NCBI GenBank assembly: GCA_963821715.1
Contig: CAWGET010000001.1
Location: forward strand, 248,001-312,000
Direction of reading: 5' to 3'
Length of the DNA: 64,000 nt
Source: CAWGET01 sp963821715
GTDB taxonomy: Bacteria; Bacteroidota; Ignavibacteria; Ignavibacteriales; Melioribacteraceae
In this document: positions 24,371 to 34,581 of the stretch, piece by piece
How the letters are laid out: every line of letters starts with the position of its first letter
How positions within the stretch are numbered: the first letter of the stretch is position 1
Translations under genes and position numbers: made by a program
Notes under the pieces: model-generated
The model's database searches: none
What the model saw: only the letters and a program-made list of their open reading frames with translations
What the model was told of the DNA's origin: nothing

Positions 24371-25081
24371 TCATTCTTCAAAAATATAACCGGCGCTGCG
24401 CACGCTTTTTATAAACTTCGGATTGGAAGGATCTTCTTCAAAATATTTTCTCAATCTGGAAATAAAAATATCTACGGTTCGCGATTCAATTTCCGGATTC
24501 AAATGCCAAACATTTTCCAGCAATTCCTTACGGGAAATAATTTTTCCGCGATTATCAATCAGATATTTCATAACTAACGCTTCCTGATGAGTTAAACGAA
24601 ACTCTCCGTTTTTATTGCGAGAAATCAGATCTTCAAAATTAATTTCACAATTCCCGAACTTAAAAACCGGCTGACCTGCAACTATATCTTTATACCAGTT
24701 TTTTCTTTTCAGCATACCTTTTACACGAAGGAGCAATTCCTTTAAATGAAAAGGTTTTGTAATGTAATCATCCGCGCCTTCTTCCAACCCTTTCAGTTTA
24801 TCTTCTACTTTAGAGCGGGCCGTCAACATTAAAATAGGAAGTTGCGGATTTTTCTCCTTAATTCTCCGGGCGATCTCAAATCCGTCGTGATAGGGAAGCA
24901 TGATATCGAGAATTATCAAATCGAACTCTTTCTCCCTAAAATACTTCAACGCTTGTCTACCGTCTTTAGCTATTATTACGTTGTAACCTTCTTCGTTTAG
25001 ATTGTATTCTAAACCAAGTGCTAAAGACTCCTCGTCCTCTACCAATAATATTCTGCTTCCGGTTATATTTACTTCATTCAT
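24371..25081 (-). CDS. OmpR/PhoB-family response regulator
   Basis: This 236-residue protein has a receiver domain with acidic pocket ILLVEDEES, phospho-acceptor Asp59 (LIILDIMLPYHDGF), the threonine switch LMLTARSK and the lysine in ITKPFHLKE. A winged-helix C-terminal domain (about 140-236) has LTHQEALVMKYLIDNRGKII and the recognition region ESRTVDIFISRLRKYFEEDP. It would bind DNA when phosphorylated by the kinase encoded just upstream, with an eight-base overlap. The target genes are unknown. The neighbouring cydAB and glmM genes are only candidates. Confidence 0.94.
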   Translation of the reverse strand: MNEVNITGSRILLVEDEESLALGLEYNLNEEGYNVIIAKDGRQALKYFREKEFDLIILDIMLPYHDGFEIARRIKEKNPQLPILMLTARSKVEDKLKGLEEGADDYITKPFHLKELLLRVKGMLKRKNWYKDIVAGQPVFKFGNCEINFEDLISRNKNGEFRLTHQEALVMKYLIDNRGKIISRKELLENVWHLNPEIESRTVDIFISRLRKYFEEDPSNPKFIKSVRSAGYIFEE

Positions 25082-26081
25082 TTACCGTCTCCGGTTTTTC
25101 AACTTTGTTTGAGGAATAAATTTCTTCTATTTCTTCACCTATATTCTGATACAAAGGAAGTTCAATTCTGAAGATCGCTCCTTCATCAGTTTCCATCGCA
25201 AAGATTTTTCCTTTATGGTTTTTAATAATTTCGCGAACCCAGAATAGTCCGAGTCCGGTTCCTTTTACGTTTGGCGAACCGCTGTCGATTATACGGTAAA
25301 ACTTATTAAATATTTTTTTTCTTTCTTCAGCGGGAATTCCAATCCCCTTATCCTGAAAATCAATTATATATTTTTTTTCTTCGCTGAACATTTTAATATT
25401 TATCTCCGGATCGCCGGAGGAATATTTTATCGCATTATCAATCAAATTGTTGAAGACTGTCTTCAAGCCGTCGGAATCCGCCAGAACTAATCCGCCCGAT
25501 TCCGCTTCTATTTTTAATGCATTTTTAGGAAGACGGAATTGCGCCTCCGAATCGGCTACTATTTTTTTTATCAATTCATCAATTTTATGAACCCTAAATC
25601 TTTGCTTCTGTTTTTTTGGATCGAAAGAGGAAATTTCCAAAATTGTATTTATCAGGTAAAACAACCGCTCCGTATCTTTCATCATTAAATCGTAAAACTC
25701 ATCCTGCTTTTTTACTGGTACATTGCGTTCTTTCAGAGTTTCTAAGTAAAGCTGAATTGAAGCGAGCGGCGATTTCAATTCGTGTGTGATGTTGGCAATA
25801 AAATTATCGTAAAGCTTGGTTATACGCAGTTGCACGTTTAGATGACGGAATATTAGTGACATCAAAAATGAGACGCCGACGAGTAGAATTATGCCGCCGA
25901 CAAACGGCGCCACGTTGGTAACATCGTAAACAACCTGTTCGGAAACTTGGTTGCCGACTTTGGTGATTACGAGATAGTTGGAAACATACCAGTAAATCCA
26001 GATGCCGAGAAGCGCCAGCCAGGCTAACTGCGCGATTACAAAAACTGATATATGATAAAAAAATGTTTTATTCCGACGCAT
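25074..26081 (-). CDS. Membrane sensor histidine kinase
   Basis: This 335-residue kinase has two membrane helices (about 11-32 and 58-78) with a short periplasmic loop. The dimerisation domain has ANITHELKSPLASIQLYLE with phospho-acceptor His100. The HATPase domain shows the N-box NNLIDNAIKYS, G1 DKGIGIP and G2 GTGLGLFWVREI. There is no recognised input domain, so it may sense membrane state or a ligand through the 25-residue loop. It transfers phosphate to the partner regulator downstream on the same strand. Confidence 0.93.
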   Translation of the reverse strand: MRRNKTFFYHISVFVIAQLAWLALLGIWIYWYVSNYLVITKVGNQVSEQVVYDVTNVAPFVGGIILLVGVSFLMSLIFRHLNVQLRITKLYDNFIANITHELKSPLASIQLYLETLKERNVPVKKQDEFYDLMMKDTERLFYLINTILEISSFDPKKQKQRFRVHKIDELIKKIVADSEAQFRLPKNALKIEAESGGLVLADSDGLKTVFNNLIDNAIKYSSGDPEINIKMFSEEKKYIIDFQDKGIGIPAEERKKIFNKFYRIIDSGSPNVKGTGLGLFWVREIIKNHKGKIFAMETDEGAIFRIELPLYQNIGEEIEEIYSSNKVEKPETVNE

Positions 26082-26257
26082 AAATTCCTCTTAAGGATTG
26101 GTATTTAAAACGTTCGATGTTGGAATTCGATTAAAATTCCGTTATGTAAGAAAGAGCATTTCTTATTTACATTTCTTTTACAAACTGCGAATTAATTTTT
26201 TTGCATTATACATATAGAATTTACCGTTTTCTTAAATAAGATGAAATGAGGTATTAG

Positions 26258-27736
26258 ATGAATATATTATTTGTTTATCCCGAGATTCCTTCTACCTTTT
26301 GGAGTTTTAAGAACGCGCTGAAATTTATCTCTAAAAAATCCGCCGAACCTCCTCTTGGCCTAATAACAGCAGCCGCTCTTATTCCCGAAGAATGGAATAA
26401 AAAATTAGTCGATATGAATGTATCTCATCTTTCCGATGAACTTATATTGTGGGCGGATTACGTTTTCCTCGGAGGTATGAATATACAAATCGCCTCATTC
26501 AAAGAAGTTATAAGGCGATGCAATAAATTGGGCGTAAAGGTTGCGGCGGGCGGACCTTTAGCTACAACTCAGTATAAAGACTTTCTCGGTGTCGATCATT
26601 TTGTGCTTAACGAAGGTGAGATTACTCTTAAAGAATTTGTGCGGGATTTAGAAGCCGGCTCCGCAAAACCACTTTACTATTCTGAACTCTTTCCCGAAAT
26701 TACCGACTCTCCGGTGCCTAAATGGGATTTGCTGGAGATAAATAAATACGCTACAATGAGTATTCAGTTTTCGCGCGGCTGCCCTTACGACTGCGAGTTT
26801 TGCAGTATTACAATGCTGAACGGCAGAAAGCCCAGAACAAAAAGTATAAAGCAGTTTATTGATGAACTGGAAGTTTTATATGAACTTGGATGGCGCAGGG
26901 GAATATCCATTGTCGACGATAATTTTATCGGGAATAAAAGAAAAATAAAAAATGAACTTTTACCAGCTCTGATTAAATGGCAGAAAGAAAAGAATTATCC
27001 CTTCACTTTTATCACGGAAGTTTCCATTAACCTTGCCGATGATAATGAACTTACTGAAATGATGGTGGAAGCGGGTTTTAACAGCATATTTGTCGGGATT
27101 GAAACGCCGAGTGCCGCAGGATTGGAAGAGTGTGGTAAAACTCAGAATTTAAAAAGGGACCTTGTGGATTCGGTGAGAAAATTACAGAATGCCGGATTGA
27201 TCGTTTCCGGAGGATTTATTGTAGGTTTCGACAGCGATAAAAATGAAATTTTTGAGGAACAGATTTCATTTATTCAATCGAGCGGAATTATTGCGGCGAT
27301 GGTTGGATTGCTGAACGCCCCTACGGGGACAAAACTTTTTAAAAGAATGAAGGAAGAAGATCGTCTTCTCGAAAATTTTACCGGCGATAATATGGACGGC
27401 TCAATTAATTTTACGCCTAAGATGAAATACAGCGATCTGATTAAAGGATATCACAAAATATTGGATACTATTTACAGTCAGCGAAATTTTTACGAACGGT
27501 TGAAACTTTTTTTACAAAGTTACCAATTGCCAAGTTGGCAGAAATCGAAATTCAGAATGCGGGAAGTTGATGCCCTCTTCCAATTGATTTGGAAGCTGGG
27601 GATCCACGAAAAGGGAAGGCAGTATTTTTGGAAATTATTTTTCTATAGTCTTCTGAACTATCCGAAAAAATTTTCCCTCGCGATGACCATGGCTGTTTAC
27701 GGATTTCATTTTAGAAAAATAGCCGCGAGAAATTGA
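26258..27736 (+). CDS. B12-binding radical SAM protein (DUF4070/HpnP-like)
   Basis: This 492-residue protein has a cobalamin-binding-like N-terminal domain (about 1-130, with PPLGLITAAALIPEEW), a radical SAM core with the Fe-S motif RGCPYDCEFCSI (Cys175, Cys179, Cys182), and a C-terminal extension with SDLIKGYHKILDTIYSQRNFYERLK that resembles the DUF4070 region. This plan is shared with enzymes such as the hopanoid methylase HpnP. No hopanoid genes are near, so the substrate is unknown. The start follows ATGAGGTATTAG. It is a single gene between divergent and convergent neighbours. Confidence 0.85.
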   Translation: MNILFVYPEIPSTFWSFKNALKFISKKSAEPPLGLITAAALIPEEWNKKLVDMNVSHLSDELILWADYVFLGGMNIQIASFKEVIRRCNKLGVKVAAGGPLATTQYKDFLGVDHFVLNEGEITLKEFVRDLEAGSAKPLYYSELFPEITDSPVPKWDLLEINKYATMSIQFSRGCPYDCEFCSITMLNGRKPRTKSIKQFIDELEVLYELGWRRGISIVDDNFIGNKRKIKNELLPALIKWQKEKNYPFTFITEVSINLADDNELTEMMVEAGFNSIFVGIETPSAAGLEECGKTQNLKRDLVDSVRKLQNAGLIVSGGFIVGFDSDKNEIFEEQISFIQSSGIIAAMVGLLNAPTGTKLFKRMKEEDRLLENFTGDNMDGSINFTPKMKYSDLIKGYHKILDTIYSQRNFYERLKLFLQSYQLPSWQKSKFRMREVDALFQLIWKLGIHEKGRQYFWKLFFYSLLNYPKKFSLAMTMAVYGFHFRKIAARN

Positions 27737-27790
27737 GCGACCGGTAACATATAACATATTACTTTTCTCAAACTAGTTTTCATAGCTAAC

Positions 27791-27821
27791 AGAAGAGAGA
27801 ATAAAAGCGATTCTTTCTTCT
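27791..27821. terminator. Hairpin between the radical SAM gene and glmM
   Basis: AGAAGAGAGAAT (27791-27802) pairs with ATTCTTTCTTCT (27810-27821), 12 pairs including one wobble. It lies in the convergent gap and may terminate either gene, though it lacks a clean U-run. Confidence 0.5.
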
Positions 27822-27863
27822 TCCGCCGAAAGTGTGCTTTGCTGCTTTTTGAGCAAAACTATT

Positions 27864-29216
27864 TTAAATCATTTTTTTGATTTCATCAAGATATTCATCC
27901 GCATAGTTATTTGCGGATTCTTCTGTTTTTGCTTCCGCAATACATCGGATGATCGGTTCTGTGTTCGATTTTCTGAAATGAACCCAATGGTCGGAAAAAT
28001 CTATCCGCAACCCGTCTTCTTCGTTTATCTTCTCCCCGGCATATTTTTTTATTAATTGTTTGATTATGAAATCGGGATTAGACGAGCCGATCTCAATTTT
28101 TCTTTTTGCGATGAAATATTCGGGAAGAGATTTTTTTAACTCCGACATTTTTCCGCCAAATTCCAATAAATGCTGAAGAGTTATAGCCGTTCCAACCAAA
28201 GCGTCGCGTCCATAATGAAGAGCGGGATATATCACTCCGCCGCTTCCTTCGCCTCCAATAACAGCGCCAATTTCTTTCATTTTTTTTACAACGTTTGCCT
28301 CGCCAACGGGGGATCGGAAAACTTTCGAATCGGTTTCTTTTGCAACATCGTCAACCGCGCGCGTTGTGGAAAGATTAACCGCAGCGTTACCTTTCTTTTT
28401 CGAAAGAATAAATTTTACTGCCTGCGTAATTGTATTTTCTTCTCCGAATGGTTCACCTTTTTCCGTAAGAAGAACTAATCTATCAACATCAGGATCCACT
28501 ACAATTCCAAGATCAACATCCGAATTTTTTATCGCTTCCATGGTTCCGGTTAAATTTTCGGGAATCGGTTCGGGCAGTCTTGGGAAAATTCCGCTCTTCT
28601 CGCAATTAATTTTCGTTACTTCGCAGCCGAGTTCATCTAACAGCTGCGGCATCGAATAACCTCCCGCACCGTTAACGCAATCTAACAAAACTTTGAATTT
28701 TCTCTTTCTGATCGCTTCAACGTTGATCAATTCTAAATCTAAAACATCTTTGATATGATTTTTTAATCCCTCTTCATAAAAAGTATATTTCCCGAGTTTA
28801 TCCCAAGTTTTGTAATTTTTATTTGCTTCGTCTAGATTGGAAAGCATTTGTATGTTTTCATCGGGAGTCATAAACTCGCCCAAATTATTGAGAAGTTTTA
28901 AAGCGTTCCATTCGTTAGGATTATGACTTGCGGAGATTGAAATTCCTCCGGATGCTTTTAGTTTTTTTACGTTAAGTAGCACAGTAGGAGTCGGGCAAAC
29001 TCCCAGATCGACCACATCATTTCCTTTTGCCTGAAGAGTTCCGATGATAATATTTCTTACCATTTCTCCCGAAATTCTTCCGTCGCTTCCTATAACTATT
29101 GCGCCTTCACCGCAAAAATCGGCGTAGGCCGAAGCGTATTTTACAATAGTTTCCGGTTCTAAACCATTTCCCACAATTCCTCTAATCCCCGAAACGCTCA
29201 CCATTAATACAGACAT
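27864..29216 (-). CDS. glmM: Phosphoglucosamine mutase-like phosphohexomutase
   Basis: This 450-residue enzyme belongs to the alpha-D-phosphohexomutase family. The catalytic serine motif is SASHNPNEWNALK (Ser97), the metal loop is DPDVDRL (about 240), the sugar-specificity loop is GEGSGG (about 319) and the phosphate-binding loop is RKSNTEPIIRC (near the C-terminus). The family interconverts hexose 1- and 6-phosphates. In this size class glucosamine-6-phosphate to glucosamine-1-phosphate, for peptidoglycan, is the likely reaction, but phosphomannomutase activity cannot be excluded. It is a single gene on the minus strand. Confidence 0.88.
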   Translation of the reverse strand: MSVLMVSVSGIRGIVGNGLEPETIVKYASAYADFCGEGAIVIGSDGRISGEMVRNIIIGTLQAKGNDVVDLGVCPTPTVLLNVKKLKASGGISISASHNPNEWNALKLLNNLGEFMTPDENIQMLSNLDEANKNYKTWDKLGKYTFYEEGLKNHIKDVLDLELINVEAIRKRKFKVLLDCVNGAGGYSMPQLLDELGCEVTKINCEKSGIFPRLPEPIPENLTGTMEAIKNSDVDLGIVVDPDVDRLVLLTEKGEPFGEENTITQAVKFILSKKKGNAAVNLSTTRAVDDVAKETDSKVFRSPVGEANVVKKMKEIGAVIGGEGSGGVIYPALHYGRDALVGTAITLQHLLEFGGKMSELKKSLPEYFIAKRKIEIGSSNPDFIIKQLIKKYAGEKINEEDGLRIDFSDHWVHFRKSNTEPIIRCIAEAKTEESANNYADEYLDEIKKMI

Positions 29217-29419
29217 TTAATCTCCAATTTTCTTATTCAAGAAATAAATTTTAATCAAATAATTGCTTATGCGCAAATATTTAAGATTATGGATTAACAA
29301 AGGTTATTGACAAAGGAGTAAAATATGGTTAAACTTAGTGCATAAAATTGATCTTTTAGCTACTGTATATACCCATCAAAATTTTATATAATTAAATTAC
29401 ACTAAAAAGGAGACGAGTT

Positions 29420-31387
29420 ATGAAGAAAGCAATACTGCTTTTACTGATTCTTGCGGCTTTTATAAGCATGAATGCACAAACCGCAAGTCCAATTGACGCC
29501 AAAGTTTATGCAACATTTAATGCGGCATTTGACGAAAATTTATCCGATTCACTTCAATCACTTTTACCTTGGGGAACAGATTTAGGAATAAGAAGAGTAA
29601 TTGTTGCGGATCCTGATAACGATGGACAACAGGAAGTGATTGCTACCGATTATTCAAACGGTGGAAGAGTCCACGTTCTCGAAATGGTTAACGATTCAAC
29701 TCTGGAAGTTGTCTGGTCTTCACCCGTTTACAAATCCGAAAGCGGATCGACTCCAAGATTTCCGAGAGTTGGCGATATGGATGGTGACGGAAATATGGAA
29801 ATTATTTTTGAACAGAGAGGCGAAGCCAGAATAGCCTTTTTTGAATATTTAAACGAAACAGATTTATGGGGAACAGAAGTAGCATTTGAAATAACAAACG
29901 ATAATTTTAGAAATGCCGGAGCCCTTGAAGATCTTAGATTTCACCGCGAAGTTTTAATGGTTGATGATTTTGATGGTGACGGAAGATCGGAAATTATACC
30001 TTATGGAGATGATCCTAGATTAGATGTTTACATTGTTGGCGTCGAAGGCTCTTTTCCGGGTTTTGCAAGTATAGTTATCGAAGGCGGACATCCGGATGAA
30101 TCTCAAAATGGTAGAAACTGGGCAACAGGTTCTCATTGGAATTCCGTACCGGCTGATATCGATGGCGACGGTCAAACTGAAATAATTAATCACCATTGGG
30201 ATAGAGCAGGATTTTGGTCTATCGATGTGGAAGGTCCCGATTCATATATTTATCCGGATACTTCTAATGAAAATTCAGATAAAATCTATCACAGATACGG
30301 TCCGGAAGGAACAGATCCTGTTAGTTATTTCGGATTTCAGCCGGTTGACGTAGACGGAGACGGAAAAGATGAATTAGTCGGTACCCTTTACGGCTTATCG
30401 CACAATATGGCTCTTCTTTCATTCACAGAAAATGACGACGATGTTTATATTTGGGGCGGAACTGAAGAGGAAATTAATTCTCAGTGGGGAATTATTAAAG
30501 AAAGTTCTGAAATTGCAACGCTTGCCGGAAATACAGTAGCCGAACTCTGGCCAGTTGTTGGCGGCGATTTGAACCAGGATGGAAAAGATGAAATTTATAC
30601 AGGCGGCGGCAACGGATTGAATCTTGTTGCAGTTCAATATAATGAAGGTAGTTTAGTCGATCCCGCAAGCTACAGTATGAATTTAGTTTATGACGGAACG
30701 GGCGGTGAAACTTATGCTACTTATAAAATTTATAACGGTAAATCAACTGTTACAGGCATAGATACAATTGTTGTAAACGATACAACAACTGTTTTTGACA
30801 CGACTTGGGCTTTTGATCCTTCACAAGTAGATACAGTTAGAGAAGAAGTTCCTTTCACATCTTATATTTATGCCCGCGATGTTGATTTGGATGACGACGG
30901 CAATTACGAAGCAATTCTTTCGAATCAGTCAGTTTACGATTCAATCGACGTTAGATTTTATGATTGGGTAGATTCTACGAGTCAATGGGCATATGATAAG
31001 GAAACAAGCTATAAAATGTTCAATCCGAACAGAATTTCAATCGTAGCTCTTGAATATACCGGCACTACGGGATTAAAAGAAAATAAATTCAATATTGTTT
31101 CTCCGAATGATTATCAGCTTCACCAGAATTATCCGAACCCCTTCAACCCGGTTACCAATTTGAAATTTACATTACCGGTTGATAAAAAAATCTCGCTCAA
31201 AGTTTTTGATATGCTCGGAAGAGAAGTTAAGACTTTGGTTGCAGGAAAGGATTTCAAAAAAGGATCTTACGAGCTGCAATGGAACGGAACGAATAATTCC
31301 GGCGTTAAAGTTGCAAGCGGTCATTATATTGCTCGGTTAGAATACGGAACTTTCGCAAAAAGCATAAAGATGACGCTGCTTAAATAA
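29420..31387 (+). CDS. Secreted seven-blade FG-GAP protein with T9SS sorting domain
   Basis: This 655-residue protein has a signal peptide ending MNAQ and a strong AAAGGAG site before the ATG. It contains seven Ca-binding-type FG-GAP/VCBS units, recognisable by DPDNDGQQE, DMDGDGNME, DFDGDGRSE, DIDGDGQTE, DVDGDGKDE, DLNQDGKDE and DLDDDGNYE, which suggest a closed seven-bladed propeller. The last 90 residues are a type IX secretion tail with NYPNPFNPVTNLKFTLP and GHYIARLEYG. It would be exported and attached to, or released from, the surface. Function, possibly polymer binding, is unknown. A terminator follows. Confidence 0.9.
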   Translation: MKKAILLLLILAAFISMNAQTASPIDAKVYATFNAAFDENLSDSLQSLLPWGTDLGIRRVIVADPDNDGQQEVIATDYSNGGRVHVLEMVNDSTLEVVWSSPVYKSESGSTPRFPRVGDMDGDGNMEIIFEQRGEARIAFFEYLNETDLWGTEVAFEITNDNFRNAGALEDLRFHREVLMVDDFDGDGRSEIIPYGDDPRLDVYIVGVEGSFPGFASIVIEGGHPDESQNGRNWATGSHWNSVPADIDGDGQTEIINHHWDRAGFWSIDVEGPDSYIYPDTSNENSDKIYHRYGPEGTDPVSYFGFQPVDVDGDGKDELVGTLYGLSHNMALLSFTENDDDVYIWGGTEEEINSQWGIIKESSEIATLAGNTVAELWPVVGGDLNQDGKDEIYTGGGNGLNLVAVQYNEGSLVDPASYSMNLVYDGTGGETYATYKIYNGKSTVTGIDTIVVNDTTTVFDTTWAFDPSQVDTVREEVPFTSYIYARDVDLDDDGNYEAILSNQSVYDSIDVRFYDWVDSTSQWAYDKETSYKMFNPNRISIVALEYTGTTGLKENKFNIVSPNDYQLHQNYPNPFNPVTNLKFTLPVDKKISLKVFDMLGREVKTLVAGKDFKKGSYELQWNGTNNSGVKVASGHYIARLEYGTFAKSIKMTLLK

Positions 31388-31421
31388 GTAAGTGTTTATG
31401 CTTTCGATTTAAATTTATCCC

Positions 31422-31455
31422 AAGCCCCTTTTCCTAAAGAGAAGGGGCTTTTGGG
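31422..31455 (+). terminator. Rho-independent terminator after the FG-GAP gene
   Basis: AAGCCCCTT (31422-31430) pairs with AAGGGGCTT (31442-31450) around an 11-base loop. TTGGG follows. A 9-bp GC-rich stem makes this a credible end of the transcript. Confidence 0.8.
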
Positions 31456-31710
31456 TTAAAAACCTTTTATTGTTTGATGCTGATTATGATTTTTCTTTTT
31501 CGGGATTTTTATCTCTTGGACAATATATGTTATTACCTTAGTGAATTGCTGAAACCGATGGCGATAGATGAATTTATCTATTGGTTTTCCCGAATTTTTC
31601 CAATGTTCCCGCTTTTTAACTATTAAAATTCCGCGAACTTTTTTAACTTTCTTGGTTAGATTCAAAACTTCTTAATACCTGATACACGTTTATTAATTAT
31701 TGGAGACTAA
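31456..31710. other. Gene-free AT-rich stretch upstream of the TonB receptor
   Basis: Together with the preceding terminator, this gap from 31388 exceeds 300 bases. It contains a 69-codon open frame on the minus strand that has no ATG, no Shine-Dalgarno sequence and a low-complexity product, so I do not call a gene. A ribosome-binding site, TTGGAGACTAA, precedes the receptor ATG at 31711. Confidence 0.5.
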
Positions 31711-34554
31711 ATGAAAAGAGCCCAATATCTTTTTCTTATGCTTTTTTTGATCTTGATGAGTAATAATTACATGGCTCAATCCACCGGTAAGATTCTCGGT
31801 AAGGTTATTGACAGTCAAACCGGCGAAGGCATTCCTTTCGCCAATGTAATAATTGAAGGAACTTCAATCGGAGCGGCTTCGGATATCGAGGGAAATTTCG
31901 TAATCGTAAATGTTCCGCCCGATGTTTACACTGTTACCGCATCATACATCGGATATCAAAAAGTTACGATAGCAGATGTTCGAGTGAATGTAAATTTTAC
32001 TACAAATTTGGAATTTGAACTTCCGCCCGGCGATGTGGAACTTGAGGCGATTGTGGTTCAAGGGGAAAGAAATCCCCTTATCCGCGAAGATTTAACTAAC
32101 CCGACGGTTGCTATCACTTCCGAAACTATAGACGCGCTTCCGGTCGATAATATCTCGGACGTTATCGAACTGCAAGCGGGAGTTGTTACAGGTGACGACG
32201 GAGTGCTTCATTTTAGAGGCGGTTATGGAAACGAAGTTGCTTACCAAATAAACGGACTTTCGATAAATGATCCTTATGGAAATTCACGATCAGTCGGCGT
32301 GGCTACAAATGCTGTGCAGGAAGTATCGGTCTCAACCGGAACATTCAGTGCGGAATTCGGAAACGCTCTTAGCGGTGTTGTAAATTATGTTACGCGCGAA
32401 GGTGGAGAGAAATATACATTCAGCATTAGAAGTTACGCGGGCGAGTATTTAACAAACCGTGATGAAATTTTTTATAACGTTGATGATTTTGATCCTTTAA
32501 ACAGAAAAAGAGTTGAAGCCACTTTTGGCGGACCTATTCCGCTTCTAAAAAATACAAAGTTTTTTGTATCTGGAATTTATGAGGATTATGGTGGACTATA
32601 TTACGGACAGCGAATTTATAATACTACAGATTCTTATTTGACGCCCGATAATTTTAGAAACTCGGATGAGAGAAGCGGTTCTGCGGCAGATCCATATTAC
32701 TTTAATCCTTACGATGAAAATTCGGACGGTTTACCAACAGGCGACAGCGCCGCGGTTCCGATGAATCAATCGAAAACCTGGAATTTACAGGCAAATTTGA
32801 GTCATCGATTCAGCTCGTTATTTAAAATAAAATATGAAATAGTTTACGATAAAGGTAAAGATAAAGATTTTGAACGCGCGTATTTTTATAATCCCGACGG
32901 ATTAGGTTGGAATTACAGCGACGGGATTATTCAATCTTTTGATATAACTCATACAATCAGCAACAGCACATTTTATACATTGAAAGGGTCTTATTCCTGG
33001 AATCAGGACCAATATTATTTGTATGAAAATCAAAACGATTTGAGATATTTACCATCTTTCTATCGGAAACCTATCGGAAATACCTTTTATTACGCGGGCG
33101 GAACCGACAATGAAATTACAGACCGCGAAACTAAAACTTATTCGATAAAAGGAGATTTCGTTTCCCAGTTATTCGATATGCACGAAGTTAAAGCCGGTTT
33201 TGAATGGAGGAAGCATACTTTAACCAGAACAGCTTATTTCCCGGATATTTATAAAATAAGCGACATCAACGGGCAGAAATCAGTTAACTCGCTAAGCGAT
33301 GCGGATCTTTTGTATGATTCGACGCTTACGCTTGTAAATCTTCCTTTAGTGAGCACAACAACTTATAAAAAAGAACCGGTACAGTTTTCGGCTTATATTC
33401 AGGATAAAATGGAATTAGCCAAGACATTAATTTTTAACGCCGGATTGCGCTATGAATATTTTGACGCTAACTCTGAGTATAATTATAATTTCTCGGAAGA
33501 TATAACAGAGAATCCTTCCGGTTATCTCGATAACTATCTGACCGATGCGGAAGCGAAGCATATGATTTCGCCGAGGTTAAGCGTTTCTTACCCGATAACT
33601 GATAAAGGAATTATCAGATTCAGTTACGGGCATTTCTATCAAATCGGATCTTTATCAAGTTTGTATTTAAATAATAAAAGATGGGTTCCAAATTCGGCTT
33701 CTATACCCGATTTCGGAAATCCGAATGTTGAACCGCAAAAATCGATTCAATATGAAATCGGTTTACAGCAGCAGTTAACCGAAAACTTCAAGTTTGATTT
33801 GACGGGGTATTATAAAGATGTGCGGGATTATATTTTCTTCCAGACGATTTACACGCCGAAAGCGAGACAGTATGATCTACTAACTAATCTCGCTTACTCC
33901 AACGTTCGGGGAATTACTTTGTCATTCTTAAAAAGAAGATCTCCAGGAAGTTTATTTTCAGCGAGCCTCGATTATACTTTCCAGATAGCGGAAGGGAACA
34001 GGACCGAACCGGAAGAAGATCTTTTCTTCAGTGAAGCGGCAGGAAAACAAACAGAAACATTTCTTGTTCCGCTCTCCTTCGATAGAATGCATCTGCTTAA
34101 CGGTTCCATAAATTTGTCCGATCCGAATAATTGGTCTATCGGGGCGATTGTTACATTACAGACCGGAACTCCTTATACTCCTCAACTTCCGCCGTCGTTA
34201 TCAACAATCACTTTCGAGCAGCGTTCCGAAACAAAACCGATGCAGTGGAATGTAAATTTAAAAGCTGAAAAATATTTCGAATTCGGATCACTCAAATATT
34301 CGATATTCGTCCAGGTGGAAAATCTTTTCGATACTCAGAACGAAAGATATGTTTACGCGAGTTCGGGAAGAGCCTTGACAAATGTAGAAGAAAAACTTAG
34401 TGCCGTTCAGTTCAACGATTTAAGAAACAGAATTGAAAGAGGCGACGCGGGAATGATACCGGAATCAGCTATTGATAATTATTACTACTCAAGACCGGAA
34501 AGATTGAATCCGCCGAGAGAAGTAAGATTAGGATTCTCAATAATTTTTAACTAA
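31711..34554 (+). CDS. TonB-dependent outer-membrane receptor with N-terminal regulatory domain
   Basis: This 947-residue protein has a signal peptide ending NYMAQS, a carboxypeptidase-regulatory-like domain (about 25-115, with GKVIDSQTGEGIPFANVIIEG), a plug domain (about 120-250, with FRGGYGNEVAYQINGLSIND and SAEFGNALSGVVNYVTREGG) and a beta-barrel ending in REVRLGFSIIFN. The terminal aromatic Phe is close to the usual barrel signature. Such receptors import large or scarce ligands with TonB energy. There is no SusD-like partner. It is followed by a secreted 1181-residue protein and a PorV-like gene, so ligand or secretion functions may be linked. Confidence 0.94.
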   Translation: MKRAQYLFLMLFLILMSNNYMAQSTGKILGKVIDSQTGEGIPFANVIIEGTSIGAASDIEGNFVIVNVPPDVYTVTASYIGYQKVTIADVRVNVNFTTNLEFELPPGDVELEAIVVQGERNPLIREDLTNPTVAITSETIDALPVDNISDVIELQAGVVTGDDGVLHFRGGYGNEVAYQINGLSINDPYGNSRSVGVATNAVQEVSVSTGTFSAEFGNALSGVVNYVTREGGEKYTFSIRSYAGEYLTNRDEIFYNVDDFDPLNRKRVEATFGGPIPLLKNTKFFVSGIYEDYGGLYYGQRIYNTTDSYLTPDNFRNSDERSGSAADPYYFNPYDENSDGLPTGDSAAVPMNQSKTWNLQANLSHRFSSLFKIKYEIVYDKGKDKDFERAYFYNPDGLGWNYSDGIIQSFDITHTISNSTFYTLKGSYSWNQDQYYLYENQNDLRYLPSFYRKPIGNTFYYAGGTDNEITDRETKTYSIKGDFVSQLFDMHEVKAGFEWRKHTLTRTAYFPDIYKISDINGQKSVNSLSDADLLYDSTLTLVNLPLVSTTTYKKEPVQFSAYIQDKMELAKTLIFNAGLRYEYFDANSEYNYNFSEDITENPSGYLDNYLTDAEAKHMISPRLSVSYPITDKGIIRFSYGHFYQIGSLSSLYLNNKRWVPNSASIPDFGNPNVEPQKSIQYEIGLQQQLTENFKFDLTGYYKDVRDYIFFQTIYTPKARQYDLLTNLAYSNVRGITLSFLKRRSPGSLFSASLDYTFQIAEGNRTEPEEDLFFSEAAGKQTETFLVPLSFDRMHLLNGSINLSDPNNWSIGAIVTLQTGTPYTPQLPPSLSTITFEQRSETKPMQWNVNLKAEKYFEFGSLKYSIFVQVENLFDTQNERYVYASSGRALTNVEEKLSAVQFNDLRNRIERGDAGMIPESAIDNYYYSRPERLNPPREVRLGFSIIFN

Positions 34555-34581
34555 GCGAAGCAAAATAATTAAGGAAATATA

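Noticed and set aside
31456..31665. 69-codon minus-strand frame
   Set aside because: It starts at a TTG without a ribosome-binding site, and the Lys/His-rich product looks like AT-rich noise.
31388..31710. Riboswitch or leader RNA before the TonB receptor
   Set aside because: I see no conserved fold beyond the terminator, so there is no support for a riboswitch.
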